Shown: positions 1-12,250 of the stretch, piece by piece
Layout: each line of letters starts with the position of its first letter
Numbering within the stretch: the first letter of the stretch is position 1
NCBI RefSeq assembly: GCF_008831285.2
Contig: NC_045146.1
Coordinates: 932,001-996,000, forward strand
From: Nymphaea colorata
Taxonomy: Eukaryota > Streptophyta > Magnoliopsida > Nymphaeales > Nymphaeaceae
Length of the DNA stretch: 64,000 nucleotides
Direction of reading: 5' to 3'
Position numbers and translations under genes: made by a program
The notes under the pieces: model-generated
The model's database searches: none
Told to the model about the DNA's origin: nothing
The model's input: the letters and a program-made list of their open reading frames with translations, nothing else

Positions 1-329
1 CATCCAAGAGAACATGCAATGGCAGTCCTGTTGATGCTCTTTAAAGGCATCCCTTAGAGCATATATAGAAGGCAGAAACTTAAACAAGTCTCTATGAACT
101 TTTACAACCTCTCACCTTCCTACTGTTGCAAAGACAAATACAAACAGAACAGAAGGGGGGCCGTTCTAGCTGCCATACTGTATATGCAAACGTACGTGCA
201 TGTATGTACATATATACAAATATATGTGCATGCATACACTCATACGTGCATGTGTACATATGTAATATACTTGGTATTTAGTTTCATCTCCGGATCATAG
301 AAAAAAAGACCATCAAATCCTTCTTTCTG
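1..329 (-). other. 3' UTR and downstream flank of the PI4K gamma gene
   Basis: No coding sequence is visible here. Read on the minus strand, this is the sequence after the TAA stop of the kinase and presumably holds its 3' UTR. Positions about 185-262 are an irregular purine-pyrimidine tract built of TGCA, TGTA and TACA units, a degenerate microsatellite. I could not place the polyadenylation site with confidence. Confidence 0.5.
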
Positions 330-2394
330 TTAAAAACTAAGTCCTTCAAGGCGGCGATCCATAATATGGGAAACAGATTCCAAGAATGCAGATTCATTAA
401 TGCCTGGACGCATGTCATCTTGCGCTTCACGTATGATTTCTTCAATGACTGACTCCCTGTTCAAGGTTTTCCGGCACATGATGCTTCCAATTGCAAACGG
501 GGTCATCCCACGCTGTGCACCCTTCTTCAGAAGCATGGTGGAAATCCGAAGTGTGCGGGCACAAGCGTGCGATAATTTCCAACCATGGAACTTTAGAAGC
601 GCAATATCTAACTCAGCATCCATTGACATAATGTAGTCAACTGTTTCAGCACTGTAAGGTTTGCGAGCTTGTGGCCAGTAAAGCCAGTCGAAAGTGCAAT
701 CTTCAAACTGTGGCAGTAAAAACGACATTGATGAATAACCATATTTTTCAACTAAACAAGGAAATGAGAATAGAATTTTCAGCAGGCGCTAACAAGCTCA
801 ATTTCTAATTACTGCATGTTAAGACTAGTGGAGATGGAAAATAACTTCAAAAGCACTATGAAAGAAAATGTGCGGAAGAAACGAGAAAACTACAGTTCCA
901 CAGAACAAAGTCTTAGAGGTGTGAACTGTAACAGATATTCTATTCAGAACGAAGATAAATGTGTAATTGTTCATCACATAACCTTCTGCGGAAACAGTAA
1001 AGACAAGCACGTTTACTTACATTTTCAGGCAAGCAGTACCCATGGTCTATAGGAATCAGAACAGTCTTGCCCTCATCTTTGCAGACCAAAACATTTCCGG
1101 CATGCCGATCGGCATTCGCCAACCTTAAGTCCAAGACGGAGATTTTATGAACCTCTTCAACAGGAAAGGCTTCCGGTCCCATATCTTCGCAGCTGCCATA
1201 GTTCTTCACAAACATCTGCAAGGAGCCAACCTTCACATTCTTCAGTGATCGGTCAAATCCTTCTGGATGATTGAAACCTCCATGCAAGCACCTGACCATC
1301 ATCGTCGGGGGCACGCCGGAAAAGCCCATTTCGTTTTCGAAAAGCAGTCGCCTCTTGCCTTTTGGATGATCCAAAATGAAAGCTGCAACCTCTCTGAATG
1401 CGCCTTCACCAACTCTGGTCCCTCTCTTCAACCCCTCTCCGTCCAAAGACATTGGGAGACCTCTAGGATTGTTGACAGCCTTAGGCTCTTCGTCTATTGG
1501 TTTGAAAACAGCAGCGTATCCATTCCCCGACGAATCCCGCATGAAATAGGTGCCGCCGGTGCCCTCTGAAGACCTGATCGGCGAGTAACCATTGGCCAAT
1601 CCGGCGACCGTGGATTCAACGAGGTCATTGAGAACACCACCTAAAGCAGCCTCAGGGTTCACAGTGATAGGTTCCAACCAATTATCTCTATCAACTACAT
1701 TCCCAGTTATCGCCTGCGGCTCAGATTTATTGATTACTTCTCGTTGATCCCCGCCTTCAGTAAGTGGTTTCTCACTCAAATTCAACGCGAAAATCGACAA
1801 TTCATAGTCTGTCTCCACTGTCTTGCCTCGAATTTTGACATTTTTCTGAACAATCAAGTGGACCAGAGCCTCCCCATCTTTACAGATATCATTGACAAGG
1901 ATAAGATCGTCTAGCTCCTCACCGTTACAGATGAGCCCCTGTTCTCTAAGATCCACAAAGCCCTTCCCTTTTCGGGCGATCTGCTGCTTGAGATACCTTA
2001 TGTTTCTGAACCGTTCGACTTGAAACTCAAACTCCTTCCCCGAGACCGTCTTCACCGTGATTGACTGGAGATCGGACAATCGGATGATCAGGTGAAGCAC
2101 ATTGCCGTCCGATACTCCATATTCCTTGATCAAACAATCGTCTCTCGCCAACTCTCTGCCACGATGAACCAACATCTGCTTGTTCTTTAGGAACCCCTGG
2201 AGCATCTGGATCTTGAGCTTCACCGAGGCAATCGAATCGGACTCCATCACCCGCATTGGGACGACGGAATCAGGCAGGGTAAGGTAAATGAGGATCGACT
2301 CGTCTGGCAATAGTCGATCCTTCCGGCGGATGAACCCATCAAGACGGGTCAGATCGTCGTCGATTGGCCTGAGAACGCCGGCAGAGCTCGACAT
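330..2394 (-). CDS. PI4KG: Phosphatidylinositol 4-kinase gamma (type II PI4K with two ubiquitin-like domains)
   Basis: Two coding exons, 2394-1021 and 707-330, are joined by a 313-nt intron (donor GTAAGT, acceptor CACAG) and give 583 codons. Residues about 33-105 and 107-184 are two ubiquitin-like domains; residues about 278-545 are a PI3/4-kinase domain. Visible catalytic elements are the nucleotide-binding lysine in VFKP (K298), the catalytic-loop motif NADRHAGN (D429) and the metal-binding motif IDHG (D450). The junction reads CLPEN then FEDCTFDWLYW, continuous as in plant homologues. The length fits the plant gamma family (about 560-650 residues). Family members are described as type II PI4-kinase homologues; several act as protein kinases on ubiquitin-pathway or stress partners, so lipid kinase activity should not be assumed. 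The start is the first ATG after a probable leader intron. Nearest recalled homologues are Arabidopsis PI4K gamma 3 and gamma 4. Confidence 0.95.
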
Positions 2395-2403
2395 CTTTGC
2401 GGA

Positions 2404-3058
2404 CTGCGTAGCAGAAACCAGACGAACTGAACCCTAAGCCGTATCTACACAACCGCAATAACAAAGCTGCTCCAAATCAAACTTTAGAACTCCAGGATTT
2501 CAAGAATGCAGCCACGATTCTTCCATGGAAAAAAAAAAACACATACACACCCAAAAACCAAACCTTTCTCCACAGACCCAACAAACAACCTAAAAATGGA
2601 CGCACCACACAATCATGAAGAAATTGCAGAAATCCCTTCCCCCTTCAAACGAAAGGTAAAGAAGAAACCCTCCACGTCAAAGGAAGAACCCACGAATCGA
2701 ACACCAAACGCACTATAACACCGTCAGAGAGCGACACTCAAATCCTTCCTCCCAGAAGGGGGAGAAGGACCAGACCACCCTCCGAAAAGATAGATAGAAC
2801 ACCACCCTTATTCTCGAAACACACACACAACACCTCAGACTCCAATACTAGCTCTAATCACAGACGCAAACGAACCATGACCCACAAAAAATTACTCCTA
2901 ATCGAGTGCCACCAGCATTACATCTTCGAAACCCATATCAAAATAACTAACAAGACCAGTCTCAGAGGCTTCGTTGCGCAGAACCACCACACGAAAAGAA
3001 AAAAAAAATTGCAGAGAAAGAGAGAGGAAGGGGAAGGCAAAGGGGATTGGATTCTTAC
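2404..3058 (-). other. Probable 5' UTR intron of the PI4K gamma gene
   Basis: On the minus strand a consensus donor (CTTG then GTAAGAAT, exon ending at 3059) and an acceptor (TTTCTGCTACGCAG, exon restarting at 2403, nine bases before the ATG) bracket 655 nt without a convincing reading frame. Leader introns near the start codon are common in plant regulatory genes. This is a splice-consensus inference; no transcript was available. Confidence 0.6.
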
Positions 3059-3102
3059 CAAGGAAAGAATCAGAGAGGGGCAGAGGAGAAAATGAACTCT
3101 TT

Positions 3103-3140
<38 letters not shown>
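3059..3140 (-). promoter_or_regulatory. Probable leader exon with CT/GA tract at the PI4K gamma transcription start
   Basis: A (GA)n tract of about 34 nt (3104-3137 on the plus strand) is (CT)n on the coding strand and lies just upstream of the inferred leader exon. Pyrimidine-rich CT stretches around the transcription start are frequent in plant core promoters and 5' UTRs. No clear TATA box was seen, so the exact start is unknown. Confidence 0.45.
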
Positions 3141-3142
<2 letters not shown>

Positions 3143-6100
3143 GCCGAGGAATTGGCGAGTTTAAGTTAGGCCAAGCCGCTCTTTTTGCCGATTTTAGCTG
3201 CGGAACGGACACGGTGCCCCCCAACAGGGGATTGAGGCTTCCCACTGACGGCCGACCCCAACGGTTTTCGTTCAGTCGTAACGGCAGAGGCTCCTTCCCT
3301 GGACTGAGCAAGGCAACCACGCGCCCCCGCCTTTTGGTTTTCCGTTTATTTGGTCGGATCTCAGATCCAGATCCAAAAATCCAGTGCTCCAAATCGGAGA
3401 GTGGCAGGTAAAATTTTCTTTTATTATTGATACGCCCATCTTTTATGGAGTTGGTGATGGCAAAGCCAATTAAAAATGTTATTACCAACTAAAGCGAAGT
3501 AATTAATTATAATTTTAAGTCACGGAAATGAATCTAGAAGAACCAATGTTGGGGCGCCTTAAATAGCTGAACCTATGTCCTGCCATTTGAATGTCAATAT
3601 ATGCACCTCCCCAGCATTCAAATATATGTAAACTCTTTTAATCGATTACAATATATGTAAATCATGTTTCCTTTCCTAGAATTATGGACAAAAGTAGACC
3701 CTAAAATGGAATTCTCCTGAAACCTATAACTAAAAGAAAAAAAAAATATAGTATTGCTCCCTTATTCTATGATAAATCTCCATAGTTTTAAGAGAAGAAG
3801 CATCAATCACTGTACACCTATTTCAACACAACCTCATTTTGCACCGTCGAAATGCATCAACGCATGTACATAACTTGTTTCTATTATTCCTTTACTAGCT
3901 TTCTGCTTGCATTATTAGCTGAACTTAATTTTATTTCACTATGGTTTATTTCAAATATAATTAAATTTTATTCACTTAAGTGAAACAACATGGGGGGGGG
4001 GGATTCAGATGCAGAATCTAGGATATCTTCATATTGTTTTACAAAAATGAGATTTGGATGCAGTTAATATCTTTGTGTTGTTTAATAAATATGAGGTCTG
4101 GTTGGAGTAAAAAACAATTTGAGTCTAAATACGAATGAGATCGTATTGTTTGTTGAAATTTGTAAAACATTGAATACCTAGACGAGTGCTGGACAACAAG
4201 TGCAGGCTTGAACCAGGGGCTCAAGTTGGATTAAAGAAGTTGAGGAGATAGGAAAAGTTCTAAACAGTTTGATGAAGGTAATATAAAAAGTTATAAACGA
4301 AACTCTCCCCCACAAACTGCATCTTTTGGGAGAAATAATCCATGCCTAGTTGTAAAAAGGAGAGAAAGAGAGAGAAGGAAAGAGAGATACCATAGACATA
4401 GACAATGATTAAGATCATCCATGGGGCCTTATCCTTCTTCTACAGTAGATATACATCATGGTCCATCCTAAGATCCTCCATGGTTCCTTGGATCCTCTTC
4501 TTCTTAATTAGACTTGGTGTAGAACATGGTCCGGGTGGTAATTGGAAGTTGTGTTGGATTATTTTGTTGACAAAGATTCAGAGATCGTGTTCGAATTTGG
4601 TTGATGAAATTAGAAAGTGTGCGGTGATGACACAGTTACAAGCCGATTAGAAGATACACAACGTTCTAGTAAGTTTTCCAGGAACGAACTGTATAGAAGA
4701 ATGGATTATAGCCATATATGTAAAGTATTGAATGCATTTGCAGTCTAATGGTCAAGGCGAAATGGTCCATTTTCTTACTTCTTTAAGGTGCATATGGAGA
4801 CTTGTGTATCAACTTTCATTTGGATTAACTTTACTTTGGATTAACTTTACTTCCCCTGACCGAGAATAGGAATGTCAATGTATTCAATTACAATCAGATA
4901 TTTGACCCAACCATTCAGAAAAAGTTGGACGTAGAAACTAAATATATCTAATCAAGAAATAGGATCGAATTCTAATTTAAGGATGTTATTCGATCAGATT
5001 CGGACTCTCAGATATAAATAAATATCTGATCATATTCAAACTCAGATTAGATTTTAGTTTTAAATAAATATCTTATATTCAATACCAGATTAAAAGTAAG
5101 CCATATTCAGTCTGAAGTTGGGATTTAGATGTGAATTTCAAATTAGATTGAAATCATGGGATTTCAGATTTCGCATTTGCATATGACATTGAATTCAAAT
5201 CTGAATAAGTGAACATATGAAAAAGCAGATATGATCAAGAGTAAATGTGAATCAAATTTGATCCGTTGACATCCTAAGGAGGATAAGGATCTAGCCATAT
5301 TAGTCAAATTTGCACCAATTTATTCCGACATATTTATAATCTCTAGTGTAAAGCTCCAAGATGAGGGCCCCTTGAGCCCTGATGATTGAGGACATATGAA
5401 CAGCCATTAAACCATGGTCAGCATCACTGAGCTCCATAGGTTTCTGGATTATTTTCAGAGGTTCATATCACAGGTGATTCATCATTGTTTTAAAATAGTT
5501 CCATTCGTATCTGTCTATCTTCCAACATTTTCTCGCCCTCTTGACATTCCAGTTCATAATCTGCATACCGGCCGTGTAGAAATAGCCTTCGTTCAACCAA
5601 GATCTACCAACATCTTAGCCCAGAATCCCCTTGTTTCCCTTTCTTCCCAGAAGTCAAAAACAAGGAATGCATCAGATCATGTTGCTACCTTTGTCAGACT
5701 CAGAATCTGATTCAGGCCGATCCGAGTATATTTTAGCAAACAAGCAATTCAGTAAAGATAACGAAGCAATTACCCTAGAGGCCGAAGAGATTGGTCTTGG
5801 TTTTTGGGCGTAACACAGGAAGCAGAATAAAAACATGGAAGTGTCAACCTGCTACCTCGAACAGAGGATCACGATGCCAGGTGATTGGCTATGAAAATCA
5901 AAACTATCGAAGAGGTTACTTGCCTGATATTGAGAGTTGGGAATGAATTCGATTGACGTGTCGTCTTTGGATGTTATTGACTGCTTAACAATAAAAAAAT
6001 TTTTAACTGCACCAAGTGACAAATCTTCTCATCTTCCAATTGTTCCTAGAAAGCTTCTTCTGATACAGAATCTGGCACGCAGACAGACTTCGTTCATAGT

Positions 6101-6192
6101 TCCAACTAAAAGCACCAGACAGCACGACCAAGAGACCTTGCCACCTAGGCTTAATGGAGACGCAAACAAAAAGATAGGTAGCCATTTACTTA
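3141..6192. other. Intergenic region between PI4K gamma and the S9 peptidase
   Basis: I see no gene. The left part, to about 3.4 kb, is the GC-richer promoter of the kinase. About 4860-5280 is a degenerate dispersed repeat rich in GATTCGGAT/ATCCGAAT-like words ending near GATCCGTTGACATCC. The right end, about 5800-6192, should hold the 3' UTR of the peptidase gene. Short open frames at 5414-5813 show no recognisable domain. Confidence 0.5.
4526..4640 (+). repeat. SINE-like fragment with weak pol III A and B boxes
   Basis: A block resembling a tRNA-derived SINE head has an A-box-like GGGTGGTAATTGG (from about 4533) and a B-box-like GTGTTCGAATT (about 4587-4597), with spacing normal for a tRNA-type promoter. 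No clear poly(A) tail or target duplication was found, and no tRNA cloverleaf can be drawn, so it is not called as a tRNA gene. Confidence 0.35.
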
Positions 6193-9100
6193 TCATACGT
6201 TCCTGTCAATAAACTCACATATCCTCTCTTCCATATAAATCCGATCCTGATGCCGGCGAGGCATGTGCCTCTCATCAGGGAAGATTAGAAGCTCATATGG
6301 CTTACCAACATCAATGAGCGCATTAATAAGCCTTGCTGTGTGCCGAAAGTGAACGTTCTCGTCAATCATCCCATGCACAATCAACAATTTTCCTCTGAGT
6401 TTATCCACATGATACATGACAGACCCATATTCATAGGCATCTGGGTTGTCTGCCGGTTTGCCCATATATTTTTCTGTGTAGAAAGTGTCATAACCATCCC
6501 AAGAGGTAACGGGAGCACCAGCGACAGCACAGCAGAAGGTATCAGAGAATCTTGCCAAGGTGATGGCGGACAGGTAGCCACCATAACTCCAGCCATATAG
6601 TCCAATATGTCCTGGCTTGGCAAGTCCTTGTTTTATAAGCCACTCTGCACCAGCAAGCTGGTCTTCAGCATCAATGCGGCCAAAGTTGTGCTTCAAAGCA
6701 CCTTCAAATTTCAGTCCCCGTCGTGATGTGCCTCGATTGTCCAACTGAAATGAAGGCAAAGAAAAAATCAACATGTAAAACTGAAATAACCTTCAAGGAT
6801 CAGCAATGGGAACGAACACTAAAAGTAAACAACCAACAAATTTATCTTTTGCCTTTGCATCAGCCAGCAACATGTTCGATAGCTGGGATGGCAAGAAGGC
6901 CTCAAACCCAGGCCCTCTTTCACCCAATAGGCGAGCTAATTTCAAACCTTAATTGCAATCTTTTGCTGTTTCTTGTGGTATTCACAGTATGTAAACAGCA
7001 AAAAAATACTCTACAGTTTAAGTTGCACAAAGTTCATTTAGAATTACTTCTTTGCTGCTCATATGGCATCTCAGAGGACCAATCTGACCAAAATAGATCA
7101 AAATTTCAAATAACTCAATAAAGAAACAGTCTTAAACCTTGTGGTTAATTTTCTTTAAGGTTCCAGTCAATAAATTCTTACATGCAGATGGTAAGCTTTA
7201 CTTGGTAGTTGGTACTACCTCGAATCCCTTAAGCTGACACAGATCCAACAAAACAGCACGTGTTAAAAGAGCAGCAAAAACTAAAAAGATGAATTTCACA
7301 ACTAATCAATTACTAACATCTTAGTAAGTAAAAAACAGTAAATTCAAGTCAAAGTATATTCCTAAACACAAATAACGTGAAAGTATCTAACCTTCCAAAC
7401 TAGGATGCCTTTGCTCCGAAAATATTGTGCTCTCATATCAACAGTATTCAACCATGAATCATAAACAATTTGGACACTTGGACCACCATAGACACTGACT
7501 AAGGTCTTGTATGGTGGAGGCCCAAACCTTTTACTATCAGGTCGATACAGGGCACCATAAAGTATAGTACCATCAACTGCTGGGACCTCAAAAATTTCTG
7601 GTGGCATTAGTTGAAGCCTTTTGAATCGAGGAACAGTACGTGGGTGCTCAAACAGGGGCATCAACAAGCTTCCATCAAGAAGTGAACAAAGAAACACTTT
7701 GGGGGGTGTATTGAGAGAGTCATGAATATCAATAAACCTCTGCATCTGATGATCTAGGACAACCACATGTCTCCCTTTCCCATGGGTCAACCTCTGGGGT
7801 ATCTGTAATGTATGGGTCCAATCAGGAAATAAGCTAACACAGTATAAGTTGGACTCCAGAGGTCCATCTTTGGTCCCAGTAAAATAAAGAAGTCCAGCAT
7901 TCTCGTTTACACCAGCAATTTGCTCAACCATCCAATCGCCCTCAGTAATGGGGCCTAAGCAATTACCATTCCTGTCGTGTAGATAAAGATGCCTAAAGCC
8001 AGTCTTCTCACTAGCCCATATAAAGCCTTTTGCAAACTTGTTGACACCCTTGTGGAGTGGCATAAAGCAGTCATGTAAATTAATCCAGACATCAGATTCT
8101 TCCACCAAGAGGAGTGTCCTATGACCCGTACTGATGTCAAACATAATTATCTTTAGCTTAGAATGACATCTATTCAGAACCTGAGCAGCAAGAACATTGT
8201 CAGGCATCCATGTGACTCTTGCTAAATACTCTTCATCATCTCTGTCTTTATCCTGTGTGCCACAAAGAAGGTCCATCCATGTAATTTCACCGCCAGAAGC
8301 CGAAACAACACCAAGGCGCACTTTAACATTTGAAGTGCCAGAGAATGGATAGGCATGATCTTCTTGAGCATCAGAGCCAACACAATCTTTACCTTGATGC
8401 ATGATTCTGAAAAGTGGTATTTCAGTTGCATCAACTTGCGTAAATGCAATGTGTTTTCCATCTAATGACCACCAGAAACCAGATTTTCGGTCCATCTCCT
8501 CCTGCATCATTGATAAGAAGAGCACATAGGCTTGACCTTACCCTTTTAAGAACAGCTACCAACTTCAAATGAATGAGAAATTTGAAGCTTACCTGTGCAA
8601 TATACTCAGCAAGACCATGAGTCTGCAAAACAGCAACATACAGATTTCAGCAATGTTAGAATTGCACATCGACATACCCTTTTAAGAACATACTTGTATG
8701 TGTGATACATGATCTTATATTCCATGACTTCTTATATATTTTCTTCCCTATATTTTATTGTCTAACACTATCATAACAAAGTAAATGGTTAGCACAATAT
8801 TTACATATTTTCCAGCTTCATAAGCTTTCTGGGGTCGTGAGTGAACATATTCATAAGCCTAGTGCAAGCATGATGTTAGTTGCAGTTAAAGAGGAAAAGA
8901 GCAATGGATGCAATGGATCTTCACCAATACTAGAATACTTTGCTCACCTGGAACAGCAGATAAAGAAACTTGATTTATCATTTACCTTTGCAGTTTCCTT
9001 AGCACCAGATGTTAACTGCTTGGATTCACCGCTTGACAAATTTAGAACGTATAGCTCATGATCTCTTACATACGCAAGCATAGATCCATCTGGAGAGAGG

Positions 9101-10917
9101 TGAGGATCAATTATTGGGGAGCAAGAAGTACTAGGAAGCTTAAGTTCGGCCTCCAGACCAGGAACTTCCTGAACATAGATCTGTTTGAAAAGAAAACCAT
9201 CAAATTCAGCACAAGCAGCTTCTTAATACATCAATGTGGACTAAGTTAAACAACAAAAGAAAAGAAAAATAACAATCACCCAAAATGGAAAAGTCAGAGA
9301 AGCACCAATTCTTTGTATGGATTATGTGCATGTGTAGCACAAGCCTGAAACAGAAAAATGCTTCAAAGAGCGAAATTGTTGTAAGGTCACTCATGGCCAC
9401 TTTACCGTAGCCAGAAGGTAAATAGCACTCTTCAGATATGAATTCACCAATATAATCATTTTATGATACAATGGTTATCACGTAAAAAAGAAGACAGCAA
9501 GATCAGAAATAATCCAAAGCCATTTAAATCAACCAACACAGACCCAGATTGCTTGGGAAAAATAGAGGACGTGGTAGGTGAAGCCAGAAGCAAGCACAAC
9601 AATTGTTGGTCACTGCCAGAGTGCAGTAGCCACATGTGAGTGATCTAGAAAGAGTACTCGGATCTCTCAGATGTACCAATGGATCAAGCACAAGACCTAA
9701 TTTCATATAAGTTGATAGATTAAAAGTTTGCATTTGCAGATCACTGTAGATTAGACACACCAACATACTGGGGTATGAAAGTAAATGCATTATGAATTTT
9801 TTGTTGGATATCAGCATGCTTCAAGAACCAAGATTCAGCAATGGAGCAAACACTTTATTTCCAGTGTCAAGGAAAAACTGCAAAAGCTTCCTAGTCCACA
9901 TGAGAAGCATGTTTGATACTTCGAACCAATAAAGTTTTGTGCTCTACAACGAAAGGTATTTGATCAAACAGAATGAAAGAATACTACCAATTTTGTAAAC
10001 TTCAAATGTAAGAAAAAGGGGCTTCCACGTTATCTAAACCTTCTTTTGAAAATCGGAAATATACTCCAACGGAGCATCCTAAAAAATGGAAATGACCACA
10101 AACATGTAATATCACAAATGTGCATGCGCAAGATATAAATGAATTAACATATGCATGCGCAACATTTAAATGAATTAACATATGCACGCGCAACATATAA
10201 ATGAACTAACACATCATTCATAATACCATAAAGAATGGAGATGGCCACATGCGTGCGCCTTATGCTCGTGAATGTGTGGATGCACATGCAAAACATCATT
10301 AAAAGCGTAAAGACAATTAAACTCCATTAAAACCACGGAATAGCTTCAAAAGTTCAGATACATTAGCACAATGAAAATTTTCAGCTGCATTGCATACATG
10401 GCGAGAAAACACATTAGAGACACTGAGAAACAGAGCCAGAGCAAAGAAGAAAGGGAGCAGAGAAAGAAAGAAAAAACAAACAGACCCCGCTAGGCAGAGG
10501 GATCATGATTTTGGCAGGCTTAGAGCAAGACTTTGCCCATTCATACCGGGTGACTCCCAACCCTCTTTCTCTTAGCCTTTCCCTCCTCAGCTTCTCTTCT
10601 GCAGACAGCCTGCTTTCTTCCAGGCCCCCACCTGGTGGACTAAAAACCAACACTTGCTGTTGTGTTGCAGGGTCGAAGACGAAGACATTGTGGTTCAAAG
10701 AATTGTTGGGACAGAACAAGAACGAAATCAAGCTATCATCAGGACTAAAGCTGACAGAGACCGGGGCAATGTAGCCAGGCAAAGGGTACTGGACAATCTC
10801 TTCAACAGGGAAGAGTAAGCATTCGTCTAGGCTCTGTATAGCAGAATGATCAGTAGGAGGCATGTTGGTCTCAGATGATTTCAATCGCTTGAGCTTCCTT
10901 TTCGAATTCGCACGCAT
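6193..10917 (-). CDS. Dipeptidyl peptidase IV-like serine peptidase (prolyl oligopeptidase family S9)
   Basis: Five coding exons: 10917-10486, 9180-8986, 8622-8593 (30 nt), 8501-7392 and 6744-6193, giving 772 codons. The N-terminal two thirds is a DPPIV-type beta-propeller; the C-terminal part from about residue 575 is the S9 alpha/beta-hydrolase. The triad is visible: Ser642 in GWSYGG, Asp717 in GMIDEN and His749 in DERHMP. Glu220-Glu221 in [11 protein letters not shown] correspond to the Glu-Glu motif that binds the substrate N-terminus in DPPIV-class enzymes, pointing to removal of dipeptides after proline or alanine. There is no signal peptide or membrane anchor; the N-terminus is basic, so a cytosolic enzyme is likely. 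The first true ATG in frame is at 10917. A TTTTTATAG sequence ten bases upstream could be a leader-intron acceptor. The length matches plant homologues (about 740-780). The recalled Arabidopsis counterpart is At5g24260; the plant substrate is not known to me. Confidence 0.93.
8593..8622 (-). other. 30-nt microexon of the S9 peptidase gene
   Basis: Ten codons ([10 protein letters not shown]) lie between an acceptor ending in CAG and a GTAAGC donor. They join residues ending GAKETAK to EEMDRKSG, restoring the continuous sequence expected for the DPPIV propeller. Both flanking introns are in phase 0, so skipping would remove ten residues just before the Glu-Glu motif without changing the frame. 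Confidence 0.8.
10119..10212. repeat. Three tandem copies of a 31-bp unit in intron 1 of the S9 peptidase gene
   Basis: The core TGCATGCGCAA..ATAAATGAAT.AACA recurs at about 10121, 10152 and 10183, a constant 31-bp period with a few substitutions. It lies in the first intron (9181-10485), away from the splice sites. Confidence 0.8.
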
Positions 10918-12250
10918 TCCAGAAGAGCTATAAAAATTCAAACCAACCTTCTACGACAGTTATAAGAAAATTGAAAACCCAACATGAAAACCACATTTAT
11001 CAACAAAACCAGATTTTCTCTAGATATAAGAATAACCTAACTTGCAAGTCTATAGAAAAATTTCAACTATTTGAACGGTGGAAGAAATCCAAGGGGAGAT
11101 TTTGAAGAAAAAAAAATTCAAGATTTCCTAATGGCAATGGGCATATGATCTTCAAAAAAATGTAAAATTTTCCATGCACTGGAATACATTTAAGAGGAAA
11201 GAAAGCAAAATTACTGAACTGGAAAAATATAGGGACCAAACATGTTTTGGACAGCAAAATACGCCAAAAAAAAAAAAGAAACAACAACAACACGAATTTG
11301 AAGTTTCAAGCTGAGAACTGATCGAGAAGTATCTTTCTAGGGTTTAACTCTGCAGAAAAAGAAAAGAAACTCTAACGCAAGCCAAACTAATAATTCCGTC
11401 CAGGATGAGGAAAAAAAAAAGGCAAAATTCGATCAGATAGCAAGACAAAGAAAGAAGAGAAAATCGGTTCTCTCGAAGTTCGAGATGTCTAAATTAAACA
11501 AAACGCCACTAAGACAGTAAACCGGCCCCGTCACTAAAATTTTGGTTTTTCAAACTTCGGAACGTACAAGTTAAACCAAAAACATGTTTTTTTTCACTTG
11601 CGATTCACCACAGGTCCACAAGCAGAGGGAATCAATCAATCAGAATATCCTCAAAGTTATGGAGCTGCCGAGTTTTTCTCTATAACAGGACAACCTCTCC
11701 TCCCCGGGAAGCAGTAAGAGCAAGCGAAATTCCTGAACCGGGCCACGGACTAAAGATCATACAAAAGGGAAACTCTGAAAAATTCCCGTCTGGCTTAACC
11801 CAAACCGAGAGGCGAGCAGGAAGAGAATCCGGATCCCGAAAGATCGGGAAAAAAGTGGGAGGGGAGAAGGGATTTCTGGTCTCACGAGCGGAGAGCCATT
11901 GAACAGATCCGCGTTGGGAGATTGCCGGATTCTTTTAATTTCTGGAAATCCGATATCCCCCTTCACCGGGCAATGCTCCGGTAAGTTTTTATACCTTCGT
12001 GTCCCTGTTCTGCTCACGAGACAGCCTATACAACGGATCAGATATGATCTGGGCATCAGATCCAAAACCAAAATCGTAGCGTACCCCCCTTATCGGGTCG
12101 GGTATAAGCTGTTGGTTTGGTCCGATATCCGCGATCCAAAGACGCAGCTCCTCGCTCACACCTGCAGCCTCGCTGCTTGCATCAACCCGGTTCGTAACCA
12201 AGCTTAACTTCGTCTCGACTCGCTCCGATCCGATAATCATCTGGCCTTGA
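10918..12250 (-). promoter_or_regulatory. Leader and promoter region of the S9 peptidase gene
   Basis: This is upstream of the peptidase start codon. The first kilobase on the coding strand is T-rich and intron-like; about 11.65-12.25 kb is GC-richer and may hold the first non-coding exon and promoter. I could not fix a leader-exon donor or a TATA box. Short frames on both strands at 11757-12240 contain words such as GATCCG but encode nothing recognisable. Confidence 0.4.

Noticed and set aside
2974-3411. 145-codon plus-strand frame with an Arg-Glu run and its minus-strand partner
   Set aside because: It lies over the kinase leader and promoter and is kept open by the GA tract; no domain is visible.
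11757-12240. Overlapping 83-104-codon frames on both strands upstream of the peptidase
   Set aside because: GC-richer promoter and repeat sequence; frames on both strands, no family resemblance and no splice continuity to the peptidase.
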